The notes: a model not told the origin generated them from the letters alone. 64,000 bases of DNA from WQXF01 sp031552825 (GCA_031552825.1 JAVBMD010000016.1:77299-141298); one strand, 5' to 3'; positions 54,992 to 64,000 are shown, counted from the stretch's first letter. Numbers and translations: made by a program.

Positions 54992-55020
54992 TTGCGCAAA
55001 TTTTTTCGTTCCGGTATGCT
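54992..55020 (+). promoter_or_regulatory. Promoter of the 149-aa membrane protein gene
   Basis: TTGCGC (54992-54997), 17 bp, TATGCT (55015-55020). It is divergent from the ruvC promoter, 27 bp away, with a small hairpin AGGCGAA/TTCGCCT between them. Confidence 0.5.
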
Positions 55021-55064
55021 TGTACACCCGCGCGCATATCTTCGAGCGAAAGGGGTGTGATCCG

Positions 55065-55514
55065 ATGGACGCAACAATGCGCGCACGCCGCTGGGCGCTG
55101 TACGGGGCGCTGCTGCTGCCCGCCTTTTTCCTTTGGTTTCCTTGGCTTGCGCCGATAATGGGGGCGCTCTGGTGGGCAATTTTTCCGCTAATCTATCGCC
55201 CCGCGCGCACGCGCTGGAACGCTGGTACCGCTCGCCTGCGCGCCACGCCCGGGCGCTGCTTTGGTGCCGGGCTTTGCGCGGCGGGCGTCAGCGCGCTCTT
55301 TCTGGCGCTCGCGCTTCATCTCCGCGCGCTGCCGTTGATGGCATTTGCTGCACCCTTCGGGCAATGGGCAGGCGCGATCGCCTTCCGCCTTGGGCGCGCT
55401 CAACTCTGGCGCTCCCTTGAACGATCACGCTTTCCCGCGCGCTCGCGTCACCTAAAAAAAACCTTTAAAAAAACCTCAAGCCAAAAACACGCAAATCCGT
55501 CATTTTTCTCTTGA
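55065..55514 (+). CDS. Small membrane protein of unknown function
   Basis: 149-aa protein with about four hydrophobic segments (LYGALLLPAFFLWFPWL, MGALWWAIFPLIY and two more) and a basic Lys/Ser C-terminus. No family recognised. The start at 55065 follows AAAGGGGTG; ATG 55020 overlaps the -10. Its stop TGA is inside the -35 box of the tRNA promoter. Confidence 0.6.
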   Translation: MDATMRARRWALYGALLLPAFFLWFPWLAPIMGALWWAIFPLIYRPARTRWNAGTARLRATPGRCFGAGLCAAGVSALFLALALHLRALPLMAFAAPFGQWAGAIAFRLGRAQLWRSLERSRFPARSRHLKKTFKKTSSQKHANPSFFS

Positions 55515-55539
55515 CAAAGCACCGGTGCCTCTCTATAAT
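55511..55539 (+). promoter_or_regulatory. Strong promoter of the tRNA pair
   Basis: TTGACA (55511-55516), 17 bp, TATAAT (55534-55539): both hexamers match the SigA consensus exactly. The tRNA-Gln begins 36 bp downstream. Confidence 0.93.
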
Positions 55540-55574
55540 AACTTTACGTCGGCTGGCACATGCTGGCCGCGCGG

Positions 55575-55648
55575 TGGGGAATGGTGTAACGGCAGCACCT
55601 ACGACTCTGACTCGTATTGTCTAGGTTCGAATCCTAGTTCCCCAGCCA
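55575..55648 (+). tRNA. tRNA-Gln (CTG)
   Basis: Complete cloverleaf: acceptor TGGGGAA/TTCCCCA, anticodon stem TACGA/TCGTA with loop CTCTGAC (anticodon CTG), T arm CTAGG-TTCGAAT-CCTAG, discriminator G and encoded CCA. The U1-A72 pair is typical of tRNA-Gln. Confidence 0.96.
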
Positions 55649-55652
55649 TTGT

Positions 55653-55727
55653 GCCTCCATGGTCAAGCGGTTAAGACGTCGCCCTCTCAAGGCGAAATCA
55701 GGGGTTCGATTCCCCTTGGAGGTGCCA
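55653..55727 (+). tRNA. tRNA-Glu (CTC)
   Basis: Acceptor GCCTCCA/TGGAGGT, anticodon stem TCGCC/GGCGA with loop CTCTCAA (anticodon CTC), T arm GGGG-TTCGATT-CCCC, discriminator G and encoded CCA. The first pair is G1-T72, a wobble. It lies 4 bp after tRNA-Gln. Confidence 0.94.
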
Positions 55728-55730
55728 AAA

Positions 55731-55763
55731 AGCCTGCGAACACGCGTGTTCGCGGGTTTTTTC
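55731..55763 (+). terminator. Terminator of the tRNA pair
   Basis: Stem CCTGCGAACA/TGTTCGCGGG with a CGCG loop and six T. Confidence 0.93.
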
Positions 55764-55793
55764 TATTCCCGTTTTTTGTCGGCGCTCTCGCGA

Positions 55794-55829
55794 AAAAGAA
55801 AGTCGGTAGCCCGCATAGGGACTACCGAC
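55794..55829 (-). terminator. Terminator of the large surface protein gene
   Basis: Stem GTCGGTAG/CTACCGAC with a 12-nt loop, then TTTCTTTTTC on the minus strand. Confidence 0.82.
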
Positions 55830-55886
55830 CTATTTTGCTCACCTCGCGACGTGATTCCGCATCGCATCAAAACGGCACGACGCCGA

Positions 55887-58800
55887 TCAATCGATGAGCT
55901 CCAAGCCTTCTTCCATCAAAAACTCCTCACCAGTCTCCTCAGCCGCCAACTCTTGCAGCGCCTGCGCGCGACATGCTGCCGCCGCCTCTCGCGCCGCAGG
56001 GAGATAAGGCAAATTGTGCTCCATAATCTGCCACAGATGTGTATTCAGATCATATGCATCGAACTCAGCACACTCATAATCGGTTTCCTCATCCTGCATA
56101 ACACGCTGCCAGCGCTCCGTAGTCGCGGAATCGTACATGCACGGCACGCTGATATACAGCAACACTTTTCCGCCCAGAATTTCCTGGGGAATAAACTCGC
56201 CCAGCTGGAAATTTGTTGTTCTATTATAAACTTCTGTCGGCATGTACTGCGCGTTTTTCATGTCAAGCGCGTCCGGCTCACGCACCACTTGCACGGTGCC
56301 TGCCGTGCCGCCAACCACATCTTCATTGAGCTCCACTTCGAACACATATCCCTGCCAACTAACGCCTTGCTCGTCCTGACCGATCGCGGGGCGCATATAG
56401 ACCGTGCCGACGACATCGCCCGCCAAGTCATCGAAGTCCGCCGGATTATTCGGATCGCGGCGGCGGGTGACCTCCATACGCCCGATGAGCGGAATCTCAT
56501 ATCCTCGCGGCGATACCTTATCCCACGGAATCGCGCCCTCGTCGAAGGGCAGAACCATTTGCGAGGCGCCGTCAAACAACTGGCTCATCTGCTCGTCGCA
56601 GTAAAGCTGCGTCGCTTCCTGATCGCGCGTGCTTAGCCATTGGTTAATCTCATAGAGGCTCACGCCATATGTGCTCGCGAAGACGGGGCCGTAACCCAAC
56701 GGAACGTCGTCCTCACCGATCGCAAGCAGGCTGCGCACCTTTTCCGGCGAAGCTGGTTGGCTGATATACTCTGCCTGCGGCGGAGCAGGCGTAGCGTTTG
56801 GATCAGGGGTGGGCAGAGGCACCGGCGTCGGCGTCGGCGCTGCCGGAACGCCGGGCGTTGCCGACGGAATCAAATCCGCCGGATTGACGAACTGAATATT
56901 TTCCGGCGGGATGGAAGGTGCGGGACGCGGTGTCGGCGCTGCCGTTGGGGCCGGAGTCGGAGGCGGGGCAACCGTCGGCGTCGGCGCTGCGGTGGGGCGC
57001 GGCGTCGCCCTGGGCGCTGCCGGAACCGCTGGCGCGGGGGCGGCGGTTGGGACGGGCGCTTGAATGGTGACGACGCCGATCTTCTGGCCGGTGTAGCCTT
57101 TGTCGGTCGCGGTGGAGGGCAGCGTAACCGTCAATTCGTGCTGTCCGAGCGCCAACGCAGGCGGCACCACGTAGCTGACGCTACTGTTTGCGCCTAAACT
57201 AAGGGCTGTGGGGGCAAGCTCGAGCCCGCCAAGCTTGAATACCGCCTGCTGCGGCATCGTACACCAACCCGGCAACTTGAACGTCGCCGTACGCGGAGCG
57301 GAATCCCCTTGCGACACGGTGATGTCGTTTTGTCCAGGCTCCAAGCCGTTGACATACAAGTTGCCGATATTCGCTACCGGAGACGCAAAGTTGATGGTAT
57401 TCGCCTGCACCTGCATCGTCAGCGGATGTACGCCATAATCGAGCGCCGCCAATCCCTCACCGCCCAGCGGGAAGCTAAAGTGATAGTTCGTATCCGACTT
57501 GTTGTCACGTCCGACCAGCTTGTTCCCGTCGGCCATCACATCAACATCCAGCCAGAAGGCGTAGCGCCCTTTCGCATTTTCCACATCGCCGCTCACACGC
57601 GAAAGGGAAACGGCCTCGCCCTTGTGGATTGAAACGTTTTGCTGCCCTTGGATTACTATGCGCGGTTCGCCTTTGAAAATCACAAAGCCAATGATCGTCC
57701 AAGGGAAAACATTATACGGATCGTTGAAACAACCGACGCGGATCTGATGCCCGCCGATGAGCCCTCTGGCATTGATATTGAGCTTGGCTGTGTATGTTCC
57801 ATTCCCATCCACCGTAGCGGTGCCGATGGGAATTAAGGCGCCTTTGTTGTCCGCATCCTCCGATAGATAATGGATTTCTACCGTAGCCGGTGCTTGGCCT
57901 TTTTGCCAGTTTTCAACCGTAAAGCTGATCGGATAATCGACGATATCCGTATCCTTCTGCGTTAGGACGAACAGATCGCCCCTTGCCACGCTGGCTACAT
58001 TCTTCGTGATCGTCAAGCGCCCCACCATGGCGGCGGCAAAAGCTTGATTATCCGCCGATCCTCCGCTGATGTTCAGGTACATGATATTGCCCGGAATATC
58101 CAGCGACGGCGCGTCAAAAGTAATGATATTTTCCCCCGCGACGCAGGTGCCGCTTGCTAAGGTAACGCCATTCATCGTAACGGTGTAATCCGGCAATTCT
58201 CCGCGCCAACCGTTTAATGTAAAGGTTCTGGTCAGTTCAATCGCCTGCCCATAGGCAACGGTCTGCGCCACAGCCGGGCAAATCAGCTGATCGACGTACA
58301 CGCGGCCAACCTCGGTCTCGGGGCAGGCTCCGTTGTTGACGTTGGCCAAGATCTCTGCCGTCAGACGGTATTCACCGGGAGCCAAATCCTTAAAGTTCTT
58401 TGTGATGGTAAAGGTCGCGTTATTCTTATTGATGTCTTGCGGCGCGCCTTGCTCTGCGCCTTTCATATCGTATACGTGTACCCTCACGACGGACGACGTC
58501 GGCGCCGCTCCGGTGAACATCTTGGCCGTGGTAAAAGTAAGTGTTTTATTGGCCGACACGCCGGAAGCGGCATAGACGGTATTGTTGCCGGAAATTGTCG
58601 GCCGTGCGAGACCGACCTCGATCGTGCCGATCTGCAGGTTGCTGTATGCCGCGTTCTTGGCGGAATCGCCACCGCTCAAGGTCAAAATGACGGGCAGGTT
58701 TGCGCCCGGCAAGCTGCCTGCGGCGTTCGGCAATGCGCAGTCGAAGGAAAATGAGATTTCCTTGTTCCCCAGCGCTTCGATGGAAACATTGCTGACGGTT

Positions 58801-60107
58801 GCGCCGGTTACCTTTAGCGCGGCCGACGGCATGTTGCCAACCCACCCTGCCAGCGTAAAAGAGCCTGCAACGCGCTCCGTTGTGAACGCCGGGATGGGCT
58901 CGCCCGGAACGGAGGCTGTTAAGCTAGATACATTGTAGGTGGCTATTGGATAGGACGACGCCGACGGGTTGCTGTTTTGCGCGTTGGTGGAGATCGATGC
59001 GGTAATCGCGTTCGCGCCGAGCGATAGATCGCTGGGATCGGGCGTGCAGGAAATCGTGCCGGTGGTCATCGCTGTGGAAGACACGGTATAGCTATAGTTC
59101 CAAGATACCGCCGCGCCATTGACATAGAAAGTGATCTGCGGATCTCCGCCCGAAGGCCACCAATTGTTCACCTTGACCTGCAGAGCCGCCAGGGTATCGC
59201 CCGCGCGCAGTTTCCCGACCAGCCCGGTGTTGGTAAGCGAGGGCGCGGAGGCATACTTCGTAACCGTCAGCGTTCCAATTTGCTGACCGGAGATTCCGTT
59301 GTTGCTTTCACTCTCGCCCAAGCTAATCAGGATGGGATACGTTCCCGGATTCCAGTCGGCGGGGACAGAAAACGCGACGGAAACATCGGAATTCAGCTGC
59401 GTGACAGTCGGCGCGGAATAAGTAGCGCCATTGCAGGAAACGCGGACGCTCGGCGTTTCGAGTTCCAAATTGATCCAATCAAGCAACTTAAACTTGATCG
59501 TGCCAGAATACGTCCTGCCGGCGGCGACGGATGGGTTGAAGGCCGCCGCGGTAATCTGCGGGTTTCCGCGCTCAATGGCTAGCAACAGCATCTCCGGCTC
59601 GAGCAGCTCCTCGGATTCTTCCAGCTCCTCCAGCAAGCTCTCGTCCGCCAGCGGATCCAGCGATGCGTCATCCGCAAAGGAATCCTCCAAACCGATATCC
59701 TCCGGCGCTTCCGCGCCATCGGTGCCTTCGGTTTCATCCGAACCCTCGGTTGCGTCGGAGTCTTCGGTCTCATCGGAGCCTTCGGTCTCATCGGAGCTTC
59801 CGGTTTCATCGGAACCCCCGGTCTCTCCGGAATCCACGATCTCGCCAGCGCTATCGGTCTCGCCGGAATCACCGTTTTCTCCAGAGCGTTCAGCCCCGTC
59901 GGAGTCTTGTTCGCTCCCCGAGGAATCTGATTCGGAATGATTTGAAGAGCCGCTAGCATCGCTGGCTGCGCCTTTTTGCTGCGCATCCGTGCTCTCCTCA
60001 TTGATTGAGCCATTGTCCGTAACGCCTAAAACTTGCGGCCGCGAACTTTCGTCCACAACGACAACCACAAGAACGAGCGCAAGGATGAGGCATAATATCT
60101 TGTACAT
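55887..60107 (-). CDS. Large secreted protein with acidic repeats and eight Ig-like modules
   Basis: 1406-aa exported protein. A signal segment (residues 2-18) is followed by an acidic Ser/Asp/Glu/Thr region (about 30-150, SDETEGSDETEDSD), then about eight modules of 90-110 residues with the pattern F-x-L-x-GW-x(4)-P...G...LTLSG..., an Ala/Pro/Thr linker (APVPTAAPAPAVPAAP and similar), and a C-terminal domain of about 300 residues with no known family (VRSLLAIGEDDVPLGYGPVF). There is no LPxTG motif or C-terminal helix, so attachment is unclear. GAAAGG precedes ATG 60107; a TATAAT lies at 60147-60152. Confidence 0.8.
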   Translation of the reverse strand: MYKILCLILALVLVVVVVDESSRPQVLGVTDNGSINEESTDAQQKGAASDASGSSNHSESDSSGSEQDSDGAERSGENGDSGETDSAGEIVDSGETGGSDETGSSDETEGSDETEDSDATEGSDETEGTDGAEAPEDIGLEDSFADDASLDPLADESLLEELEESEELLEPEMLLLAIERGNPQITAAAFNPSVAAGRTYSGTIKFKLLDWINLELETPSVRVSCNGATYSAPTVTQLNSDVSVAFSVPADWNPGTYPILISLGESESNNGISGQQIGTLTVTKYASAPSLTNTGLVGKLRAGDTLAALQVKVNNWWPSGGDPQITFYVNGAAVSWNYSYTVSSTAMTTGTISCTPDPSDLSLGANAITASISTNAQNSNPSASSYPIATYNVSSLTASVPGEPIPAFTTERVAGSFTLAGWVGNMPSAALKVTGATVSNVSIEALGNKEISFSFDCALPNAAGSLPGANLPVILTLSGGDSAKNAAYSNLQIGTIEVGLARPTISGNNTVYAASGVSANKTLTFTTAKMFTGAAPTSSVVRVHVYDMKGAEQGAPQDINKNNATFTITKNFKDLAPGEYRLTAEILANVNNGACPETEVGRVYVDQLICPAVAQTVAYGQAIELTRTFTLNGWRGELPDYTVTMNGVTLASGTCVAGENIITFDAPSLDIPGNIMYLNISGGSADNQAFAAAMVGRLTITKNVASVARGDLFVLTQKDTDIVDYPISFTVENWQKGQAPATVEIHYLSEDADNKGALIPIGTATVDGNGTYTAKLNINARGLIGGHQIRVGCFNDPYNVFPWTIIGFVIFKGEPRIVIQGQQNVSIHKGEAVSLSRVSGDVENAKGRYAFWLDVDVMADGNKLVGRDNKSDTNYHFSFPLGGEGLAALDYGVHPLTMQVQANTINFASPVANIGNLYVNGLEPGQNDITVSQGDSAPRTATFKLPGWCTMPQQAVFKLGGLELAPTALSLGANSSVSYVVPPALALGQHELTVTLPSTATDKGYTGQKIGVVTIQAPVPTAAPAPAVPAAPRATPRPTAAPTPTVAPPPTPAPTAAPTPRPAPSIPPENIQFVNPADLIPSATPGVPAAPTPTPVPLPTPDPNATPAPPQAEYISQPASPEKVRSLLAIGEDDVPLGYGPVFASTYGVSLYEINQWLSTRDQEATQLYCDEQMSQLFDGASQMVLPFDEGAIPWDKVSPRGYEIPLIGRMEVTRRRDPNNPADFDDLAGDVVGTVYMRPAIGQDEQGVSWQGYVFEVELNEDVVGGTAGTVQVVREPDALDMKNAQYMPTEVYNRTTNFQLGEFIPQEILGGKVLLYISVPCMYDSATTERWQRVMQDEETDYECAEFDAYDLNTHLWQIMEHNLPYLPAAREAAAACRAQALQELAAEETGEEFLMEEGLELID
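59700..59860 (-). repeat. In-frame 18-bp repeats of the acidic region
   Basis: Imperfect tandem units built on TCGGTCTCATCGGAGCCT (plus-strand reading) encode the repeated hexapeptide (G/D)SDETE. They are prone to slippage and unit-number change. Confidence 0.8.
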
Positions 60108-60295
60108 AGCTGCATTTCCTTTCGTACAACAGAAGTTATCTCCAGTATTATACAATCGATTTTCGCGCAAAAAAAGGTTTTTTCATCTAAAACCAGTGTA
60201 TATGACGCATCAAATCTGATTTCATATTTGCCCTTTGGCACTTTCACCGGGAAATCCGCGCTAAAACCCATATGATGTGTAAACCCCAAAACGCA

Positions 60296-60340
60296 AAACA
60301 ACCCGCCGCGCGAGCAAATTGCCGCGAGGCAGGTTGTTTC
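60296..60340 (-). terminator. Terminator after the solute-binding protein gene
   Basis: Stem AAACAACC(T)GCC/GGC(G)GGTTGTTT with an inner loop, flanked by A and T. The stretch 60171-60295 has no gene beyond the large protein's promoter. Confidence 0.7.
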
Positions 60341-60360
60341 GAAGCGGGCGGAAAGCGAGG

Positions 60361-62289
60361 CTAGTCGAGGATTTCGATTGCTTCCTCTCCTCCGAATTCT
60401 GCGCCGTCATTGGGCTGGTCGACGAGAACGCCGCCTAGCGCTTCCGGGTTTTCCTCGGGGCGGGACTCACCCAAATAGGCATACAACAATGCGCTGGCAA
60501 AGCTCCAATTCGCATTGGGGCGATAACCCTGCAAGTCGGGACGGAAGAAGTCGAAATAGACGTTGGAATACAGCGGCGCCAGCGGCAGCACCTCAACAAA
60601 ACGCTGCTGGAACTTGAGCCACTTCTCCCGGTAGGTTTCCTTATCATCGGGCGCGGTTTTGCGCATATTGTCCGCAAGGCGCATCAGTTGCTCGTCCTGA
60701 ATACCCGTGGTATTAAACACGCCTTGATACGCGGCGTCGGTGGAAAAGGAGTAGTACGGATCGAATACCAAATTGAAGTTGGAAGCGGTAAAAAACATAT
60801 CATAGCCGCGCTCGATCTGGCGGTAATAGCGCTTGAGCAATTCGGGATAAGGCAACTGTGTAACGCTCAACTCAAAGCCTGCATGCGTCATGCTGGTCTG
60901 GAGCATCTCGGCCAGATATCTTCCGGCATCGGAGTTATCGGGAATCGCAAGCCGGATGCTGAGCTTTTCCAAGGATCCGTCCGCCGCCTTGCGCCAGCGA
61001 GCGCCGCCGAGCTCCTCATCATAGGGCATGCCGTCCTCACGCAGCGTCCAGCCTTCCTTCTCCAATAAACCAATCGCGGCGTTCACATTCATCGCATATT
61101 GGGAAAGCTGCAGCAAATCGTCGCCCATTTCGGCGGCCATCCACTGGCCGTACCCATAGAACCCGTAGCTTACCAGCCCATATCCTTGAAGAAACTCATC
61201 CACCAACGCCTGCTCGTCCACGCACATCGTAATGGCCTTGCGCACGTCTACGGATTGGGTTAGCCCACGCTCGCACGCGAAGCCGAGGAAGCTAAGACCC
61301 GTGCGTAGGTAGTTGCTGTATCCCAACACATCGTTTTCCGCGGCGGCTAGACCAAGGGCGATCTGTTTGCCGCTAGACACCTTGTTAATCAAATCCAACT
61401 CGCCGGAAGTCAGGCGCTCAAGCATGCCCTCTTGGTTCACAAACTGAATGGTCAGCGCTGTAATTTCAGGCTTTTGCCCCTCGTGATTGCCAATGTAATT
61501 CGGGTTGATTTCCAAGCTCGCCAAATGGGTCTCGCGGTCGTAAGAGCGCAGCATATAGGGGCCGCTGGTGAGCTTGGGGAAGAACCGATACCCCGTATCG
61601 GGATCCAGCACCGTTTTTTTCAGCAGGTCAGCGCCGAACGGTCCGGCGATAGACGCGCCTTCGCCGTTATCCGTTATGTCGCACCCCGGCGCGATCACCG
61701 CCATCGGGTACGGCTGGATATTGGCCAACGCAAGCTCGTAGTAATACGGCAGAAACTGCTTCGCAATCGTGATACTGAACGCACGATCCGAGAGCAGGCG
61801 AACGCCGCTAAAACACGCCTCGGGGTTATTCTCCCTGATGCCGTCCACATATTCCTGAAATCCCTTCAGGTGCGCCATTGCGCCGGGCACGCCGCCCAGA
61901 TCGGTCATCCTCGGGTCGGCCAATAGCAGCGCAGAAAACACATAGTCCTTTGCGGTGAGCGCGCTGCCGTCGCAGTAGGTCAGCGCGTCGTTGAGCGTGA
62001 AGGCATAGGTGCGGTTGCCCTGCTTATCATCGGTCAGTTGAACATCTTTGAGCACATTCATGTCCAGCGTATAATTGCCCTCGCCGCTGAACGCAACGGT
62101 AGAATAGCCGTGAACCAGTGCGCGCACGTCCATATCGGCAGTGTTGTTGCCCCACATGTCGGTGAAGAAACTGCCACTGGGCTGGGTGATCGTGCCGATA
62201 TTGAGCTTATCCATGGCGCGCTCCGCGCCGGCCGGTAGGCCGACGCAAAGCAGCGCAAGACAAAGCGCGCACGCAATCCATTTTCTCAT
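60361..62289 (-). CDS. ABC transporter substrate-binding protein, family 5 (peptide-type)
   Basis: 642-aa extracytoplasmic protein with a signal peptide cut after AGA (22) and no lipobox, so it is not a standard lipoprotein. YTYAFTLNDALTYCDGSALTAKDYVFSALLLADP, in pieces TFTLNDAL-like and DGSALTAKDYVFS, and LTSGPYMLRSYDRETHLASLEINPNYIG mark the SBP_bac_5 family. No permease or ATPase gene is next to it, so it may serve a transporter elsewhere or bind a peptide for other uses. GAGAGGAG precedes the ATG. Confidence 0.87.
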   Translation of the reverse strand: MRKWIACALCLALLCVGLPAGAERAMDKLNIGTITQPSGSFFTDMWGNNTADMDVRALVHGYSTVAFSGEGNYTLDMNVLKDVQLTDDKQGNRTYAFTLNDALTYCDGSALTAKDYVFSALLLADPRMTDLGGVPGAMAHLKGFQEYVDGIRENNPEACFSGVRLLSDRAFSITIAKQFLPYYYELALANIQPYPMAVIAPGCDITDNGEGASIAGPFGADLLKKTVLDPDTGYRFFPKLTSGPYMLRSYDRETHLASLEINPNYIGNHEGQKPEITALTIQFVNQEGMLERLTSGELDLINKVSSGKQIALGLAAAENDVLGYSNYLRTGLSFLGFACERGLTQSVDVRKAITMCVDEQALVDEFLQGYGLVSYGFYGYGQWMAAEMGDDLLQLSQYAMNVNAAIGLLEKEGWTLREDGMPYDEELGGARWRKAADGSLEKLSIRLAIPDNSDAGRYLAEMLQTSMTHAGFELSVTQLPYPELLKRYYRQIERGYDMFFTASNFNLVFDPYYSFSTDAAYQGVFNTTGIQDEQLMRLADNMRKTAPDDKETYREKWLKFQQRFVEVLPLAPLYSNVYFDFFRPDLQGYRPNANWSFASALLYAYLGESRPEENPEALGGVLVDQPNDGAEFGGEEAIEILD

Positions 62290-62323
62290 GATGTTCTCCT
62301 CTCACGCCGAAAGCGTTTGCGGT

Positions 62324-64000
62324 TTATTCGATACTGTCGCCCACATTCAGGCTGCCCGTGCCCGCACCCAACGGGATGGACGCGTCCACGATGGTCTGGG
62401 GCAGCACGCCGCCGCCAATCTGGTCGTAGTACACGCGAATCACATTCAGCTCATTGTGCATGGTGAGGGCAAACGGCAGCGTTTCGACGCTTTGCAGCTG
62501 GTAGCCGGCTCTGGACTTGTCAGTGTATTTGCGGATGACTTCGCCATAGCGGTGGCCGCTGTAGCGCTCGGTGGCCGAAGCGTCCTGATCCCCATTGTAA
62601 TAGTATTCGACGCTATATGCAATGTTTTGTGCGCGTTTATAGAATACGCGGATCACATTTTGCGTCTTGTCGGCGACCAGGGTAAGCGCCAGGCCTTCGC
62701 TGCGCTCGAACTCGAAGCCCGGCAGCGTCGCGGCCAGGATGCGCTGGTTTACTTCGGTGATCACGTCGCCGACCCTCAGGCCGCCCACGTTATCCACAGT
62801 GCCCAGATCATATCCATCGCCCTTGGTGTTCTGGTAGTGGTGCTCCACGGTATAGCCGACGCCGCTTGTCTGCTCATAGTAGACGCGGATGATGTTGCTT
62901 TCCTCGACCAGGCCCACGACCAGCGCACGCGCGCTGTAGTCCGCGCCATACTGCACGCGGCTGAGGCTGTAGCCGGTCTTGGCCTTGTCGGGGTAGGCGG
63001 AGACAGTGGCGCCCATCGTCTGGCCGGTACGCAGCACCGTGGCGGCGCTGTCCAGCGCACCCGCGTAGTAGTATTCGATGCGGTAGGCGAGGTCGTTGCG
63101 GGCGGTGATCTGAATGACGCCATTTTTCCTCGCGACGTCATAGTTGTGCGAAACGTCCGCGGTGCCGCGCGATATAGACACCCTGCCCACGAGCACATCA
63201 TTGTCGCCGACGATGGTCATGACGTTGCCGGTCAGGACGACGCCAGTGACGACGTCACCCGAGAGCAGATCGCCCGAGACCGTGTACTCCAGCCGATGCG
63301 GCTGACCGTCGTAGGGGAAGGACTTCGACTCCACGCTGACATTCAGCGCGCGCCGGGCGATGGTCAGCTTGCCGCTGATATACTCAATGCTCGGATAGCC
63401 GGAGGTGACATCGTGGCCGTTGGCATTGAAGATCTTCGCGCCGGAGGGAACCAGCGAATAGGTGCCCGCGTTCACGCTCTCGCCGGAGATCGCAACGCTG
63501 CTGATATAGTCGCCGTCCAGCAGACCGGTGGCATCATAGCCGCCCTGGGTGTGCTTGGTGCCGTCATAGATGGCGTTCACATTCTTGGCGGTGATGCGCA
63601 CGACACTGGTCTTGGCCGTCACGGTGATCGTGCCCGGCGTGAGCGTCAGGCTGTAGTTCTGGGCGACGTTGGTGTTGCCTTCCATAATGGCCGGAGGATT
63701 CAGCGGATCAAACGTCGCATCCTGCTTGCCCGGCTCGATCCGGGTCGCGCCCGCAAGGTTGGCGTTGACCACCTGGCCACCCACCAGGCCGGTTGCCGTG
63801 ATGCCCACGGTGTGTTCGTATCCATCATAGGGGAAGCTCTGGCTGTTGACCACGAGGGTGGCGGGACGCGGCGTGATATGCAGCGCACCGCTCACATAGG
63901 TGATCTTCTCATAGGAGCGCACCACCTTGCCCTGGGCATCCACGATGACCACGCCGGAGGGCGTCAGCGGATAGGAGCCCACCTGGGTGGCCTCGCCGTT
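62324..64000 (-). CDS. Secreted MBG/MucBP-type repeat protein, N-terminal part outside window
   Basis: At least 558 codons, open at the right edge of the window. The visible part has about three MBG-like beta units (LVVNSQSFPYDGYEHTVGI, ITAKNVNAIYDGTKHTQGG, VSVESKSFPYDGQPHRLEY) and then three MucBP-like units of about 65 residues (IEYYYAGALDSAATVLRTG, VEHHYQNTKGDGYDLGTV, VEYYYNGDQDASATERYSG), each ending in NVIRVYY. Such proteins are adhesins or surface-layer proteins. No sortase or SLH motif is at the C-terminus. It precedes the SBP gene by 34 bp, so the two may be one operon. Confidence 0.85.
   Translation of the reverse strand, partial: NGEATQVGSYPLTPSGVVIVDAQGKVVRSYEKITYVSGALHITPRPATLVVNSQSFPYDGYEHTVGITATGLVGGQVVNANLAGATRIEPGKQDATFDPLNPPAIMEGNTNVAQNYSLTLTPGTITVTAKTSVVRITAKNVNAIYDGTKHTQGGYDATGLLDGDYISSVAISGESVNAGTYSLVPSGAKIFNANGHDVTSGYPSIEYISGKLTIARRALNVSVESKSFPYDGQPHRLEYTVSGDLLSGDVVTGVVLTGNVMTIVGDNDVLVGRVSISRGTADVSHNYDVARKNGVIQITARNDLAYRIEYYYAGALDSAATVLRTGQTMGATVSAYPDKAKTGYSLSRVQYGADYSARALVVGLVEESNIIRVYYEQTSGVGYTVEHHYQNTKGDGYDLGTVDNVGGLRVGDVITEVNQRILAATLPGFEFERSEGLALTLVADKTQNVIRVFYKRAQNIAYSVEYYYNGDQDASATERYSGHRYGEVIRKYTDKSRAGYQLQSVETLPFALTMHNELNVIRVYYDQIGGGVLPQTIVDASIPLGAGTGSLNVGDSIE

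Noticed and set aside
54970..54993. Hairpin AGGCGAA/TTCGCCT as terminator
   Set aside because: It lies between two divergent promoters and no transcript ends there.
59431..59940. Ser-rich plus-strand ORF (169 codons)
   Set aside because: Antisense of the acidic repeats of the large surface protein.

Overview
The window is from a GC-rich member of the Bacillota, most likely class Clostridia and probably a spore-forming lineage. The evidence is the tig-clpP-clpX-lonB order, a T-box leader on pheST, HemZ, IreB/RuvX/DUF1292, a SCIFF ranthipeptide locus, and canonical AGGAGG ribosome binding sites. An order or genus cannot be named from sequence alone. Most genes from 20 to 55 kb read on the minus strand as long housekeeping operons. 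Accessory and secreted proteins fill the gaps.

Layout. 1-1.76 kb: the end of an integrated mobile element with a large serine recombinase. Its AT-rich leader carries a LexA-type box. The element has split the AAA+ protease gene lonB, and only the 5' part of lonB (1736-2326) is in the window. 2.4-5.9 kb: clpX, clpP and tig, the protein quality control operon. 6-8.6 kb: a LysM protein and a membrane glycosyltransferase-like protein. 8.7-16.6 kb: a giant cyclic beta-glucan synthase-type protein (GT84 plus GH94). 16.7-20 kb: an HdeD-like membrane protein, YgiQ and a small lipoprotein. 20-26 kb: an MFS transporter, aroE, pheT and pheS behind a T-box. 26-29.3 kb: a DUF6273 protein, DUF1292, a ruvX-DUF1292 fusion, an aldo/keto reductase-ferredoxin and ireB. 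29.4-35 kb: secreted proteins (serine hydrolase, SH3 repeats, RCC1-like repeats). 35-44.6 kb: hemZ, dtd, rsh, recJ, secF, secD and a small membrane protein. 44.6-55 kb: a membrane protein, scfB and scfA (SCIFF maturase and precursor), a TIGR04086 membrane protein, yajC, a second radical SAM protein, tgt, queA, ruvB, ruvA, a 37-codon ORF and ruvC. 55-55.8 kb: a small membrane protein and a tRNA-Gln/tRNA-Glu pair. 55.9-64 kb: a large secreted Ig-like repeat protein, a family-5 solute-binding protein, and an MBG/MucBP repeat protein cut by the window edge.

How the parts work together. secD, secF and yajC make the accessory Sec translocon that would serve the many exported proteins here. ruvC, ruvA, ruvB, recJ and ruvX belong to recombination and repair. 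tgt and queA make queuosine. The most notable observations are the element that interrupts lonB (possibly a regulated, skin-like insertion), the SCIFF ranthipeptide locus with hairpin-rich DNA between precursor and maturase, and the in-frame ruvX-DUF1292 fusion that keeps an internal ribosome binding site. Where a start codon was moved, the ribosome binding site decided it.
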